Assembly: GCF_023898315.1 (NCBI RefSeq)
Contig: NC_064622.1
Span: 165,808,178-165,872,177 of the forward strand
Direction of reading: 5' to 3'
From: Schistocerca nitens
Lineage: Eukaryota; Arthropoda; Insecta; Orthoptera; Acrididae
Length of the DNA: 64,000 nt
A program made the translations under genes and the position numbers. Numbering within the stretch: position 1 is the first letter of the stretch; each line of letters opens with the position of its first letter. Under the pieces are notes generated by a model. That model was not told where the DNA came from and made no database searches. It saw only the letters and a list, made by a program, of their open reading frames with translations. This document shows positions 21,266-32,838 of this stretch, in pieces.

Positions 21266-23667
21266 AACTCCTTTACTACTTTAAGTGTCTCATTTCCTAA
21301 TCTAATTCCCTCAGCATCACCCGACTTCATTAGACTACATTCCATTATCCTTGTTTTGCTTTTGTTGATGTTCATCTTATATCCTCCTTTCAAGACACTG
21401 TCCATTCCATTCAACTGCTCTTCCAAGTCCTTTGCTGTCTCTGACAGAATTACAATGTCATCGGCGAACCTCAAAGTTTTTATTTCTTCTCCATGAATTT
21501 TAATACCTACTCCGAATTTTTCTTTTGTTTCCTTTACTGCTTGCTCAATATACAGATTGAACAACATCGGGGAGAGGCTACAACCCTGTCTTACTCCCTT
21601 CCCAACCACTGCTTCCCTTTCATGTCCCTCGACTGTTATAACTGCCATCTGGTTTCTGTAAAAATTGTAAATAGCCTTTCGCTCCCTGTATTTTACCCCT
21701 GCCACCTTTAGAATTTGAAAGAGAGTATTCCAGTCAACATTGTCAAAAGCTTTCTCTAAGTCTACAAATGCTAGAAACGTAGGTTTGCCTTTCCTTAATC
21801 TTTCTTCTAAGATAAGTCGTAAGGTCAGTATTGCCTCACGTGTTCCAATATTTCTACGGAATCCAAACTGATCTTCCCCGAGGTTGGCTTCTACTAGTTT
21901 TTCCATTCGTCTGTAAAGAATTCGTGTTAGTATTTTGCAGCTGTGACTTATTAAACTGATAGTTCGGTAATTTTCACATCTGTCAACACCTGCCTTCTTT
22001 GGGATTGGAATTATTATATTCTTCTTGAAGTCTGAGGGTATTTCGCCTGTTTCATACATCTTGCTCACCAGATGGTAGAGTTTTGTCAGGACTGGCTCTC
22101 CCAAGGCCGTCAGTAGTTCCAATGGAATGTTGTCTACTCCGGGGGCCTTGTTTCGACTCATGTCTTTCAGTGCTCTGTCAAACTCTTCACGCAGTATCAT
22201 ATCTCCCATTTCATCTTCATCTACATCCTCTTCCATTTCTATAATATTGTCCTCAAGTACATCGCCCTTGTATAGACCCTCTATATACTCCTTCCACCTT
22301 CCTGCTTTCCCTTCTTTGCTTAGAACTGGGTTTCCATCTGAGCTCTTGATATTCATACAAGTCATTCTCTTATCTCCAAAGGTCTCTTTAATTTTCCTGT
22401 AGGCAGTATCTATCTTACCCCTAGTGAGATAGGCCTCTACATCCTTACATTTTTCCTCTATCCATCCCTGCTTAGCCATTTTGCACTTCCTGTCGATCTC
22501 ATTTTTGAGACGTTTGTATTCCTTTTTGCCTGCTTCGTTTACTGCATTTTTATATTTTCTCCTTTCATCAATTAAATTCAATATTTCTTCTGTTACCCAA
22601 GGATTTCTACTAGCTCTCGTCTTTTTACCTACTTGATCCTCTGCTGCCTTCGCTACTTCATCCCTCAAAGCTACCCATTCTTCTTCTACTGTAGTTCTTT
22701 CCCCCATTCCTGTCAATTGTTCCCTTATGCTCTCCCTGAAACTCCGTACAACCTCTGGTTCTTTCAGTTTATCCAGGTCCCATCTCCTTAAATTCCCACC
22801 TTTTAGCAGTTTCTTCAGTTTTAATCTACATGTCATAACCAATAGATTGTGGTCAGAGTCCACGTCTGCCCCTGGAAATGTCTTACAATTTAAAACCTGG
22901 TTCCTAAATCTCTGTCTTACCATTATATAATCTATCTGATACCTTTTAGTATCTCCAGGGTTCTTCCATGTATACAACCTTCTTTCATGATTCTTAAACC
23001 AAGTGTTAGCTATGATTATGTTGTGCTCTGTGCAAAATTCTACCAGGCGGCTTCCTCTTTCATTTCTTAGCCCCAATCCATATTCACCTACTATGTTTCC
23101 TTCTCTCCCTTTTCCTACACTCGAATTCCAGTCACCCATGACTATTAAATTTTCGTCTCCCTTCACAATCTGAAAAATTTCTTTTATTTCATCATACATT
23201 TCTTCAATTTCTTCGTCATCTGCAGAGCTAGTTGGCATATAAATTTGTAATACTGTAGTAGGTGTGGGCTTCGTATCCATCTTGGCCACAATAATGCGTT
23301 CACTATGCTGTTTGTAGTAGCTTACCCGCATTCCTATTTTCCTATTCATTATTAAACCTACTCCTGCATTACTCCTATTTGATTTTGTGTTTATAACCCT
23401 GTAGTCACCTGACCACAAGTCTTGTTCCTCCTGCCACCGAACTTCACTAATTCCCACTATATCTAACTTCAACCTATCCATTTCCCTTTTTAAATTTTCT
23501 AACCTACCTGCCCGATTAAGGGATCTGACATTCCACGCTCCGATCCGTAGAACGCCAGTTTTCTTTCTCCTGATAACGACATCCTCTGGTGTAGTCCCCT
23601 CCCGGAGATCCGAATGGGGGACTATTTTACCTCCGGAATATTTTACCCAAGAGGACGCCATCATCAT
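21244..23667 (-). CDS. RTE LINE endonuclease-reverse transcriptase (main part)
   Basis: 807 residues. The APE endonuclease domain shows IGAWNVRSL (residues 42-50), GISEVRWQ (72-79, catalytic Glu), VMGDWNSSVG (176-185, catalytic Asp) and DSDHNLL (270-276). The reverse transcriptase shows KAPGVDNIPLELL (507-519), FVDLEKAFDNVDW (634-646), RQGCSLSPMLFN (693-704) and the FADD catalytic box (734-737, near 21468-21457). The start is the first of three Met codons, in a good position behind the leader. The frame ends prematurely at CYLGRK because of an indel near 21250; the rest follows in another frame. Proteins of this group are often misannotated as craniofacial development protein 2. Confidence 0.92.
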   Translation of the reverse strand: MMMASSWVKYSGGKIVPHSDLREGTTPEDVVIRRKKTGVLRIGAWNVRSLNRAGRLENLKREMDRLKLDIVGISEVRWQEEQDLWSGDYRVINTKSNRSNAGVGLIMNRKIGMRVSYYKQHSERIIVAKMDTKPTPTTVLQIYMPTSSADDEEIEEMYDEIKEIFQIVKGDENLIVMGDWNSSVGKGREGNIVGEYGLGLRNERGSRLVEFCTEHNIIIANTWFKNHERRLYTWKNPGDTKRYQIDYIMVRQRFRNQVLNCKTFPGADVDSDHNLLVMTCRLKLKKLLKGGNLRRWDLDKLKEPEVVRSFRESIREQLTGMGERTTVEEEWVALRDEVAKAAEDQVGKKTRASRNPWVTEEILNLIDERRKYKNAVNEAGKKEYKRLKNEIDRKCKMAKQGWIEEKCKDVEAYLTRGKIDTAYRKIKETFGDKRMTCMNIKSSDGNPVLSKEGKAGRWKEYIEGLYKGDVLEDNIIEMEEDVDEDEMGDMILREEFDRALKDMSRNKAPGVDNIPLELLTALGEPVLTKLYHLVSKMYETGEIPSDFKKNIIIPIPKKAGVDRCENYRTISLISHSCKILTRILYRRMEKLVEANLGEDQFGFRRNIGTREAILTLRLILEERLRKGKPTFLAFVDLEKAFDNVDWNTLFQILKVAGVKYRERKAIYNFYRNQMAVITVEGHEREAVVGKGVRQGCSLSPMLFNLYIEQAVKETKEKFGVGIKIHGEEIKTLRFADDIVILSETAKDLEEQLNGMDSVLKGGYKMNINKSKTRIMECSLMKSGDAEGIRLGNETLKVVKEFCYLGRK

Positions 23668-23988
23668 TTAATCATACAGTAAAGCTGCATGCCCTCGGGA
23701 AAAATTACGGCTGTAGTTTCCCCTTGCTTTCAGCCGTTCGCAGTACCAGCACAGCAAGGCCGTTTTGGTTATTGTTACAAGGCCACATCAGTCAATCATC
23801 CAGACAGTTGCCCTTGCAACTGCTGAAAAGGCTGCTGCCCCTCTTCAGGAACCACACGTTTGTCTGGCCTCTCAACAGATACCCCTCCGTTGTGGTGGCA
23901 CCTACGGTACGGCTATCTGTATCGCTGAGGCACGCAAGCCTCCCCACCAACGGCAAGGTCCATGGTTCATGGGGGGGATGTTTGGGTT

Positions 23989-25635
23989 AAAAAAACAAAA
24001 TTGTGTTTTGCTAAAGGCGGAACCTATCCAAGAACATAAATATTGTTAAAGCAAACACGGAAAAAAGAGCTTCAACCCAAAGATGTTTATGAACGGAACT
24101 ATTGAATGTTTATCATCTTCTGTAGATAAAGCTAGTTCATGATGTCTAATAGTAGTAACATGTTGCTTAAAATGAATCATGTACTTCAAAGTCGACCATA
24201 CTTCCGAATCCAGCATGCAATTATCGATAATTAAGCTTTTAACAGAAAATAATTTTATATATTTTGCTCTGTGCATTACAAGAGTGGCTTTATGCTGGGG
24301 TATGAACTTCATCTTTTGCTACCACAGAGTGGAAACTATATGACAGTTTGATGAAATAGCGTATTTTCCTGATGAAACATCACCTGGCTGCTTGTTCAAA
24401 GAAGTAGAAGTACTTAGCCACCCAGCCAATACTTTCGCAATCTCCAAGCCTGAGGTATATCAGTGACTCGACAAAATTTTTGTGTACTTTTCCCACCACA
24501 AGTTGAGGTTTTCAAAATGCATTTTCAGCAAGTTGAGAGTTGCTGATGCCTAACTGGCACAAATATTATAGTATGCCAAGTTGAGAGTCAAATGGAATGG
24601 TTTCTGTCACCAGTGTGCAATCATTACTTTTAATAACAACATTCACTTTATTTTCAGCGGGCATAATAAACTTTGATAAGAATTAGAAGTGGATGCTACT
24701 TGAATAGCACCTTCTCATGACACTCTTTGTAAGCTCTTGATGTCGTGATGAAGAAATGTCGTACAAATTAGTAATTACCTACTTGAACTAAGTTTCATCT
24801 CAGCTCTAATATTGAAATAGTAGAGAGCTAAGATAATGGAGTGGCAAGATAGTGATCATAAAGAAAATATCCCATTTTAACCCATTCATTTACCACAGAG
24901 GCCAAAATTAACATCGGCAAAGATAACTAATACTAATTCGCCACAGAGCCTAAGATTAACTCAAGCAATTATGAACCAAAAAGCTCACAGGCACACCAGA
25001 AATAAAAAGTTTAAATTATAGCTTCTATAACAATACAGGGAATTCCTTTTTTGTTATCAAAATTAAATACACTCCTTGAACTCTATAAAGATTAGAAAAT
25101 CGCCTGCGGTACTTACCAGATCTAACAATAGTTTTTACTGCTTGAAAATCAGTAAAACAAAGACTACAATGTGCGCATAGTTTAAACATAAAAATTCCAA
25201 GATAACGGAATACGCAACGTCATACAGGCTTTAAAATAAGAAATTGAACGTTATCAAAGCGACAAGCATGACCAGTTCATCAAGAGCAACCAAGCATAAA
25301 TCCAAAGCAAATGAAGGGGCTGAAACCCATCGATTAACTTACGCGCAGTAACTGGCTTGAGCTCGTCCCACGCCCCAAACGGTTGCTCAATTCAGTACAG
25401 ATTCTAAAACACACACAGGTAATAAATTAAATTCACATGATATATCAATGGCAAATAGCACACGTGGCTCCAAATATGACAGAGAAAATGAGAGCAGACT
25501 TCTGAGTCCGTTTGAATCACAAGCATTTGGTGTTAACAGCGCATGATTTGCATAATTAGATAAACTGCAAAACATAAATGGACATTTTAGTCTTAACTGA
25601 GAGTTAAAACTTTTAAGGTACCTAAAACCACAGAG
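23989..25635. other. No gene seen
   Basis: AT-rich, without a recognisable coding sequence or repeat boundary. Confidence 0.4.
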
Positions 25636-25647
25636 TAAGTGCACCAG

Positions 25648-25850
25648 GCCGCGCGGGATTAGCCGAGGGGTCTGAGGCGCTGCAGTCATAGACTGTGCGG
25701 CTGGTCCCGGCGGAGGTTCGAGTCCTCCCTCGGGCATGGGTGTGTGTGTTTGTCCTTAGGCTAATTTAGGTTAAGTAGTGTGTAAGCTTAGGGACTGATG
25801 ACCTTAGCAGTTAAGTCCCATAAGATTTCACATACATTTGAACATTTTTT
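25648..25850 (+). mobile_element. tRNA-headed SINE (variant head)
   Basis: Perfect 12-bp target duplications TAAGTGCACCAG lie at 25636-25647 and 25851-25862. The head GGCCGCGCGGGATTAGCCGA to GGTTCGAGTCCTCC differs from the 6789 type but keeps a long variable-arm layout. The body (TTGTCCTTAGGCTAATTTAGG, GGGACTGATGACCTTAGCAG, AAGTCCCATAAG) belongs to the same superfamily. Confidence 0.92.
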
Positions 25851-25862
25851 TAAGTGCACCAG

Positions 25863-26728
25863 TACCGCAGTTAAAGGCAAGTTACCTGGCAATGAAAAAT
25901 TTTAAATATACCTAAACCCAGAAAACATACACACACCACTAGAGCTAGTGAAAACAAATATTTCTAGATGACGCTGAACAGACAATGAAAAAAAAAATTA
26001 AAGATACCTACACATAGAAAACACGTGCACCGATAGTGCAGGTACAAACAGAACAAGATGAAATGGAAGTCCTCTTACAGACGAATAAATGTTTAACTCG
26101 GGCACGTCCTTGTCACTTGCGTGGTGATCCACATTAAGCGCTTCGGCCAAAACAAGGCCCAGCAGTATAAGCCACATCAGCTTACAGTGAGAACGTCAAA
26201 CGAAACTCAGCAGTGAAAACACAGGGGTTTTCACGAACTATGGTCGACATTTTACTGTACACAAGAGATGATGCTCACCGTTACTCCTGTGGCAGACCTA
26301 CGAGAACAAAGGACGATGTATGTGGCCACGTCCACCGACAACGCCAACAAGAGATAGGCCTAGTCGAACTGCAGACTGGTCCGCTGCTGCATAGGTAGAA
26401 GGAAGCGGCGATACTCCAGTAGATGTACGCACGCTCCTGAGAGTAAACATCCACCATACAAAAGCAGCGAGCGGAGCCCCATAGCTAGCAGGCTTAGATC
26501 GTGACCCAGAGAGACTCCTTTCAATACAAGCAACCCTCAGCAGATAGACCCCAGAATTTGAGCAGCTCGCACGCGTAAATCTTGCTCGTAGTGGCACAAG
26601 GCCGCCACCTACCAAGACACAAGACAAACTGTAGCTAGATAACGAAACCCAAAGACGTCCTTCAGACAAAGGTATCTATGTGAATGTGTACTTGGTTTAT
26701 ATACGTTGCAGTTAAACGTTCGATAATT
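25863..26728. other. No recognised gene
   Basis: A minus-strand open frame (26298-26669) is Ser/Val/Leu-rich with no domain I know. I do not call it a gene. Confidence 0.35.
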
Positions 26729-26730
26729 TA

Positions 26731-28016
26731 CGAGGGGTGTTTGAAAAGTCCGTGCAAAGTCCGAGAGGTGGCACCACCGGCGCATATCGAGGTCGTGTTT
26801 AGTTAGTAGCATCTTTGGAAGGAACGCACACAAAGTTTCAGCCATATTGGTCTATTTATTTGTGTTTGGCATTTGTGTGAATCAAAGAAGTCGAGTGATT
26901 GCCAAAAAATGGACGAAAAAGAATTTCGTGTGGTGATTAAACATTACTTTATGAAAGACAAAACGCCTCAGGAGACTAAAGAGAAGCTTGATAAACATTA
27001 TGATGACTCTGCACCTTCGATTAGAACAGTTTATAAGTGGTTTCAAAATTATCGGAGTGGCCGTATGGGCACATGTGATGCTGAGCGTTCTAGACGCCCT
27101 GCGGAAATTACGATTCCAAAAATCATTGATAAAATCCATGACTTGGTGATGGATGACAGAAGAGTTAAGGTGCGTGAGACTGATAGCGCTGTGGGCATCT
27201 AGAATGAACGGGTACATAATATTTTGCATAAACATTTGGACATGAGAAAGCTATCCGCAAGATGGGTTCCACGATTGCTCACGCTTGACCAAAAACGAAA
27301 TCGTGTGAAGTGTTGCAAGGATGGTTTGCAGCTGTTCAGAGTCCGCAGGACTTTAAGCGTCGTTCTGTCATTGTGGATGAAACATGGATACATTACTATA
27401 CTCCTGAGATCAAACAGCAATCTAAACAATGGGTTACCAAGGGAGAATCTGCACCAAAAAAGGCGAAGACCATTCCTTCGGCCAGAAAGGTTATGGCGAC
27501 TGCCTTTTGGGATTCACAAGCGATAATCCTCATCGACTATCTGGAAAAGGGTAAAAATATTACAATGCATATTATTCATCGTTATTGGACCGTTTGAAAA
27601 CCGAGCTGCAAGAAAAACGCCGCCGATTGGACCACAAAGAAGTCCTTTTCCATCAAGACAATGCAGCAGCACACACCTCAGCAGTTGTGGGCGCAAAATT
27701 ATTGGAAATAGGATTCCTAGTCGTTTCACATCCCCCCTGTTCTCCAGACTTGGCTCCCTCGGACTACTATTTGTTCCCCAATTTGAAGAAATGGCTGGCG
27801 GAACAAAGATTTTATTCAAACGAGGAGGTGATTGTAGCAACTAATAGCTATTTTGCAGACTTGGACAATTCCTATTATTTGGAAGGGATCAACAAATTAG
27901 AACAGTGTTGGACGAGGTGTATAAGTCTAAAAGGAGACTATGTCGAAAAATAAAAAAGGTTTACCCCAAACACGTAATTAGTTTTATTTTTGCACGGACT
28001 TTTCAAACGCCCCTCG
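26731..28016 (+). mobile_element. mariner element with recognisable ends
   Basis: TA at 26729-26730 and 28017-28018. The left end CGAGGGGTGTTTGAAAAGTC pairs with the right end (ACTTTTCAAACGCCCCTCG). Length 1286 bases, normal for mariner. The single transposase gene inside is broken at three places. Confidence 0.93.
26909..27953 (+). pseudogene. mariner transposase pseudogene (DD34D)
   Basis: It starts at ATG 26909 (MDEKEFRVVIKHYFM) with a helix-turn-helix region (APSIRTVYKWFQNYRSG). A TAG at 27200-27202 lies in frame after SAVGI, and the same frame resumes at NERVHNILHK. A first frameshift falls near 27325, before SVIVDETWIHYYTPE (first Asp). A second falls near 27590, before FHQDNAAAHTS (second Asp) and SPDLAPSDYYLFPNLKKWL (third Asp). 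All three catalytic Asp residues survive in pieces. The DETW and SPDLAPSD motifs place it in mariner proper. It is inactive, but its ends could still be recognised by a related transposase. Confidence 0.92.
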
Positions 28017-28018
28017 TA

Positions 28019-29390
28019 CGTGCATTCTGCTTACGCTCCTAGGAACTTACATTGTTATCCAGAGACAGTGCGAAAACCTGTGTTTTTACCTGTTTGAGGA
28101 GACATTGTAGCTCTTTGTAGCACGCTGGTTCTCGCGTGCACTGTATTTTATCCGTCTTTAAGGTTGTCATTTGTAGCTCTTGGAGTGGCATCAAGAAAAA
28201 TTTGCTGCGAAAATTCTAAATTAATAGTGAAAACACCCATGGGGGCGACATAGAGTGTTTAAGCAATAGTAAATGAAGAAGTAAAAAAACCATACCGATA
28301 TAGCAGTGTCTGCTAGAAATATCTATCGAGCAAGCACAAAATACTGCGAATGTTGCCAAAATTGAATGAGAATTGTTACTTGAAATTCGTATAATACTGT
28401 CTGCTGTGCTTAGAGCTAAACAGTAAAATTACATTGGAAACAGAAATGATGAAAATCGAAATACGTCAGGTTACTTTCCACTTACAAGTACCAGAAATAT
28501 TTAATTATTGTTATCAAAATATGCGTTGCAAGAAGAGCTGTATGGGTTGGAGAATATCGAGACAAAGGGAATCACATATTCTGAAGCCTCACGAAATTGC
28601 ACAATAAATCTAGATTATCGGATCTGAAGACGTGTTGAGAAACTCTCTACCAGGCAAATGGATAGAGAAATATCTTGTGAATTATCGAATAACTACTTGC
28701 TACTATCATAACACTCATACAATGTGTTCGATAATCTAGTACATCGATTTATGCTCTAATCAGCAGGTTTACGTCGCTGACAATCTGTATCTACTCCACC
28801 CTTTAAAATCTAATCTCGACGACATCGGCAACTTTCCATCATCAACGAGCAAGGTTTGCTACATGGAATTCGTAGAGCTGCAAATATCACAATAATCTGA
28901 TGGAGCACAGTTACTCGCCAATATCTACCCTCATACGCTAGAAATTGTATCACATACTGTTTGCAACTTCTCGCGTCAAAACTGACAGCTCAACAACTCA
29001 GTTTCTCTCTGGTCTCCACAGGTTCTAATTTGCTTGTTCGATCGAAAATTCTCACAGATCGAAGGTGACTTATCTGTGATAGTCAGACGATTGCTTATTT
29101 GATCGAAAAAATCTGAATTGCATCGCAGAACAACTAGGAGACTTAGAGTTACGAGGGTTAACTGTTGCGAGAGCAGGCTGTCTGGGTATGGTGCAACACA
29201 TGTTACTTGAGATATCTACAGACAGCTGTCCTTTTAAAACCCACCGCCAGGGCACGGTATCTGCTGAGGCAAGAACATTTAAAATACAGCATGCTTCAAG
29301 GTTGCTTCCTGGATGTCAATAACTCATACTTTTTTTTTGAAACATCAATATTCTGACTGATTTGATGGAGCACGCCACGAATTCCTCTCT
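28019..29390. other. No gene seen
   Basis: Nothing can be supported in this AT-rich stretch. Confidence 0.4.
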
Positions 29391-29395
29391 TGCTC

Positions 29396-32300
29396 TTAGC
29401 TCCTTATCTCAGAGTAGAAACTACAGCCTACGTTCTCAATTATTTTCTGGATGTATTCAAGTCTCTGTCTTCCTCTACAGTTTTTACCCTCTACAGCTCC
29501 CTCTAGTAACATGGAGGTAATTCCGTGATATCGTACGCATGTCCTATCATGCCGTCCCTTCCTCTTGTCAGTGTTTTCCATATCATCCTTCTTTCGAGAT
29601 TCTGCAGAGAACCTCCTCATTTCTTACCTTATCAGTTCACCCAATTTTCAACATTCTTCTGTAGCACCACATCTCAAACGCTTCACTTCTCTTCTGTTCC
29701 GGTTTTCCCCTGTCCATGATTCACTGCCATACAATGACGTGCTCCAAACGTATGTTCTCAGAAATTTATTTCTCAAATTAAGGCCTATGTTTGAGACCAG
29801 TAGACTTCTCTCGGCCACGAATGCCCATTTTGCCTGTGCTAGTCTGCTTGCTCTGCCCGTCGCTGGTTGGTTTGCTGCCTAGGTAACAGAATACCTTAAC
29901 TTCGTCTACCTCGTGACCATCAACCCCGATGGTAAGCTTCTCGTTGTTCTCATTTGTGCTGCTTCTCATTTCTGTTATCTTTTTACGGTTTACAAGCAAT
30001 CCATTATCTGTGCGCATTAGACTGTTCATTCCATTCAACAGTTCCTAGGATTCTTCTTCACTTTCACTGTGGATAGCAATGTTATCAACAAATCTTATCA
30101 CTGATATCCTTCACCTTGAATTTTAATCTTACTCTTGAACATTTCTTTTATTTCGTGATCTCTTCGTCGTTGTATAGACTGAACAATAGGAGCAGAAGAC
30201 TGCTTCTCCATCTTACACCTCTTTCAATCCGAGCACTTCGTTCTTGGTCTTCGAATCTTATTGTTCTCTCTTGGGTCTTGTACATTGTATAGTACCCATT
30301 TTTTCATATAGCTCATTCCTTATTTTTCTCAGAATTTCGAACACTTTGTACAATTTTGCACTGTTGAAACCTTTTTCCAGGTCGACAGATCCTATCAACG
30401 TGTCTTTATTCTTCTTCTCTTGCTTCCATATCGAGTGCAATGTCAGAATTCCCTCTCTAGTGCTCTTACCTTTCCTAAAGTCAAACTGATCGTCATCTAG
30501 TACATCCTAAATTTTCTTTCCCATTCTTGTGTATATTATTCTTGTCAGCAACTTGGATGCATGACCTGTTACGCCGATTGTGCGATGGTTCACGCACTTA
30601 GCTGCCCTTGCTATCTTCGCAATCGTGTGAATGATATTTTCCCGAAAGTCCAATGGTATTTCGCCAACCTCATAGATTCTGCATACCAGCTGGAATTGTA
30701 GTTTGCCTGCCACTTACTCCAATGATTCTAGAAATTCCGATGGAATGCTGTCAGCCCATTCTGCCTTGTTTGATCCCAGGTCTTCCAGAACTCTTTTAAA
30801 TTCTGAGTCAAGTACTGTACTCCTGTCTCCTTCATATCAAATAAATTTCTTCTTCTGTCACATCATCAGACAATTCCTTCCCCTTAAACTCTTAAAGGAG
30901 CCTTCATTGCACTCTTTCCACCTATCCACTCTCTCCTCTGCGTTCAGCAATGTAATTCTCATTCCACTCTAATGTTACCATCCTTGCTTTTAATTTCACC
31001 GAAGGTTGTTTTGACTTTACTCTATGCGGGGTCAGTCCTCCAAACGATCATATCTTTTCGATTTTTCACATCTTTTCTGCAACCATTTCGCCTTTATTTC
31101 ATGCACTTCCTACGTGTTTCATTCCTGAGGGATTCAACTGCTGTATTCTTGTTTTTCCCTGAACGTTTTTGTACTCTTTCTTTTTTCGGTCAGTTAAAGT
31201 ATTTCTTCTGTTACTCAAAGTTTTTTCGCAGTTTCTAGTCTGTCCAACATCTGTGATTGCTCTTTTTAGATATGTACACTTCTCTTCAACCGAATTGCCT
31301 ACTCTGGTATTCCTTACTGAAGTATCCACATCCTTAGCGAACTTCAAACTGTCTCATCATTCCTCACTACTTCAGTACCCACTTATTCTCCTGGACGATT
31401 TTCCTATACTTCAGTCTGCTGTTCATCATTACTAAATTGTGATCTGAGTCTATATCTGCGTCTGGGTACGCCTTACAATTCAATATTTGATTTCGGAATC
31501 TCTATCTGACAATGACGTAATCCAGCTGGAAGCTTCCAGTGTCTCTGGATCTTATACAAGTAGACCTCCTCCTCTCTCGATTCTTTAACGAGGTATTCGC
31601 CATTACTATATGAGCCCGCATCTCGTGGTCGTGCGGTAGCGTTCTCGCTTCCCACGCCCGGGTTACCGGGTTCGATTCCCGGCGGGGTCAGGGATTTTCT
31701 CTGCCTCGTGATGGCTGGGTGTTGTGTGATGTCCTTAGGTTAGTTAGGTTTAAGTAGTTCTAAGTTCTAGGGGACTGATGACCATAGATGTTAAGTCCCA
31801 TAGTGCTCAGAGCCATTTGAACCATTTTTTTTACTATATGAAATTTATTGCAGATCTCGGTTAGTCTTTTTCCTCTCTGCGGCCAAGTTCATATTGTTCG
31901 TAGCCCTTTCTTCTATTCCTCCCCAACAACTGCGCTCCAATCTCCTTGATTATTAGATTTTTATCTCCCTTTACATACTGAATTTCCCATTCCGTATCTT
32001 CATATACTTTCTTCATCGTGCTCGCGACGTTGGCATGTATACCTGAAACATCGTTGTTGGCCTTGATTTGACGTCGAATTTGACGAGAACAGTTCTATCA
32101 CTGTATGTTCACTGTAGATAACTCTCTGCCCTACTTTTCTATTCATCCTTCTCCTGTAATATCATTTACTAGTGCTGTTGATATTACCGTATATTCGTCT
32201 GAGCCAAAATCCTTGTCTTCTTTCCATTTCAATTCACTGACCCTCGCTAAATCTACACTGAACTTTTACATTTCCGTTTTCAGATTTTCTAGCTTGCCTA

Positions 32301-32642
32301 GTTCTTTCAGACTTCTGACATTCCACTCTCCGACACATAGAATGTTATCCATTGTTTGTAAAGGTCCCCTACCCATTGGCACTCCCCTACTGGCAATTCG
32401 AATAGGGGATTAACCTGAAATCTTTTGCCAACGGACATGTCATCATGATGCTTTTCAGTTATATGTGTCTTTAATGCAGTGACTTCCATTGCCTTCTGCA
32501 TCCTCATACCATTGATCATTCCTGATCCTTCCTCCTTTAAGGGGCAGGTTTCCTCCGTAAGGTAAAGAGAATGCCCTGAATCTCTACCCGCTGCTCCATC
32601 GTCTCTGACAAGGCTGTTGACAGAATGAGGGTAACTTGTTAC
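29396..32642 (-). pseudogene. Old RTE-type LINE copy, heavily mutated
   Basis: Minus-strand fragments follow the order of the intact LINE at 20.7-24 kb. The 3' end has VRYHGITSMLLEGAVEGKNCRGR (29.4-29.6 kb), then VFCYLGSKPTSDG (29.88 kb), DLEKGFNSAKL (30.38 kb), ICRIYEVGEIPLDFRENI (30.65 kb) and the endonuclease end near 32.3 kb. Stops and shifts are everywhere. A SINE with an 11-bp target duplication sits at 31614-31830, and the relic abuts the LTR element at 32,643. Confidence 0.85.
31614..31830 (+). mobile_element. SINE with Gly-tRNA-like head
   Basis: Target duplications TTACTATATGA lie at 31603-31613 and 31831-31841. The head GCCCGCATCTCGTGGTCGTG, TTCTCGCTTCCCACG and GGTTCGATTCCCGG resembles tRNA-Gly with a CCC anticodon position. 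From GTCCTTAGGTTAGTTAGG onward the body is the same as in the Leu/Ser-headed SINEs (6789, 7829, 59646). It interrupts the old RTE copy. Confidence 0.94.
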
Positions 32643-32838
32643 GCCGTGTATTGCTGTTACCCAGTCATAGAGCAAAAATTATAAGTCTTTAGGAAAAGTA
32701 AGATTAAGTATGAGACAGCCACCATAGAGTGTTGCGTTAGCAGCCGTGAGCTGGTAGTCACCAGTGTGACATGTGGATCACAGTAACAGACACACAGAGG
32801 ATTGAAAGGCAAGGGTAGCTGTGCGCAACAGTAAACTA

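Larger units (their letters stand above)
20689..23977 (-). mobile_element. Full-length RTE-type LINE with 11-bp target duplication
   Basis: It is flanked by perfect copies of ATGTTTGGGTT at 20678-20688 and 23978-23988. On minus it has a 5' leader of about 310 bases (23977-23668), one coding region from 23667 to about 20705, and a short 3' end with GTT repeats (20689-20700). Length 3289 bases, right for a complete RTE element. Family knowledge: the APE-type endonuclease nicks the target and the reverse transcriptase primes on it. Confidence 0.93.

Noticed and set aside
26298..26669. 123-residue minus-strand ORF
   Set aside because: Low-complexity Ser/Val/Leu composition, no motif, and open frames on both strands.
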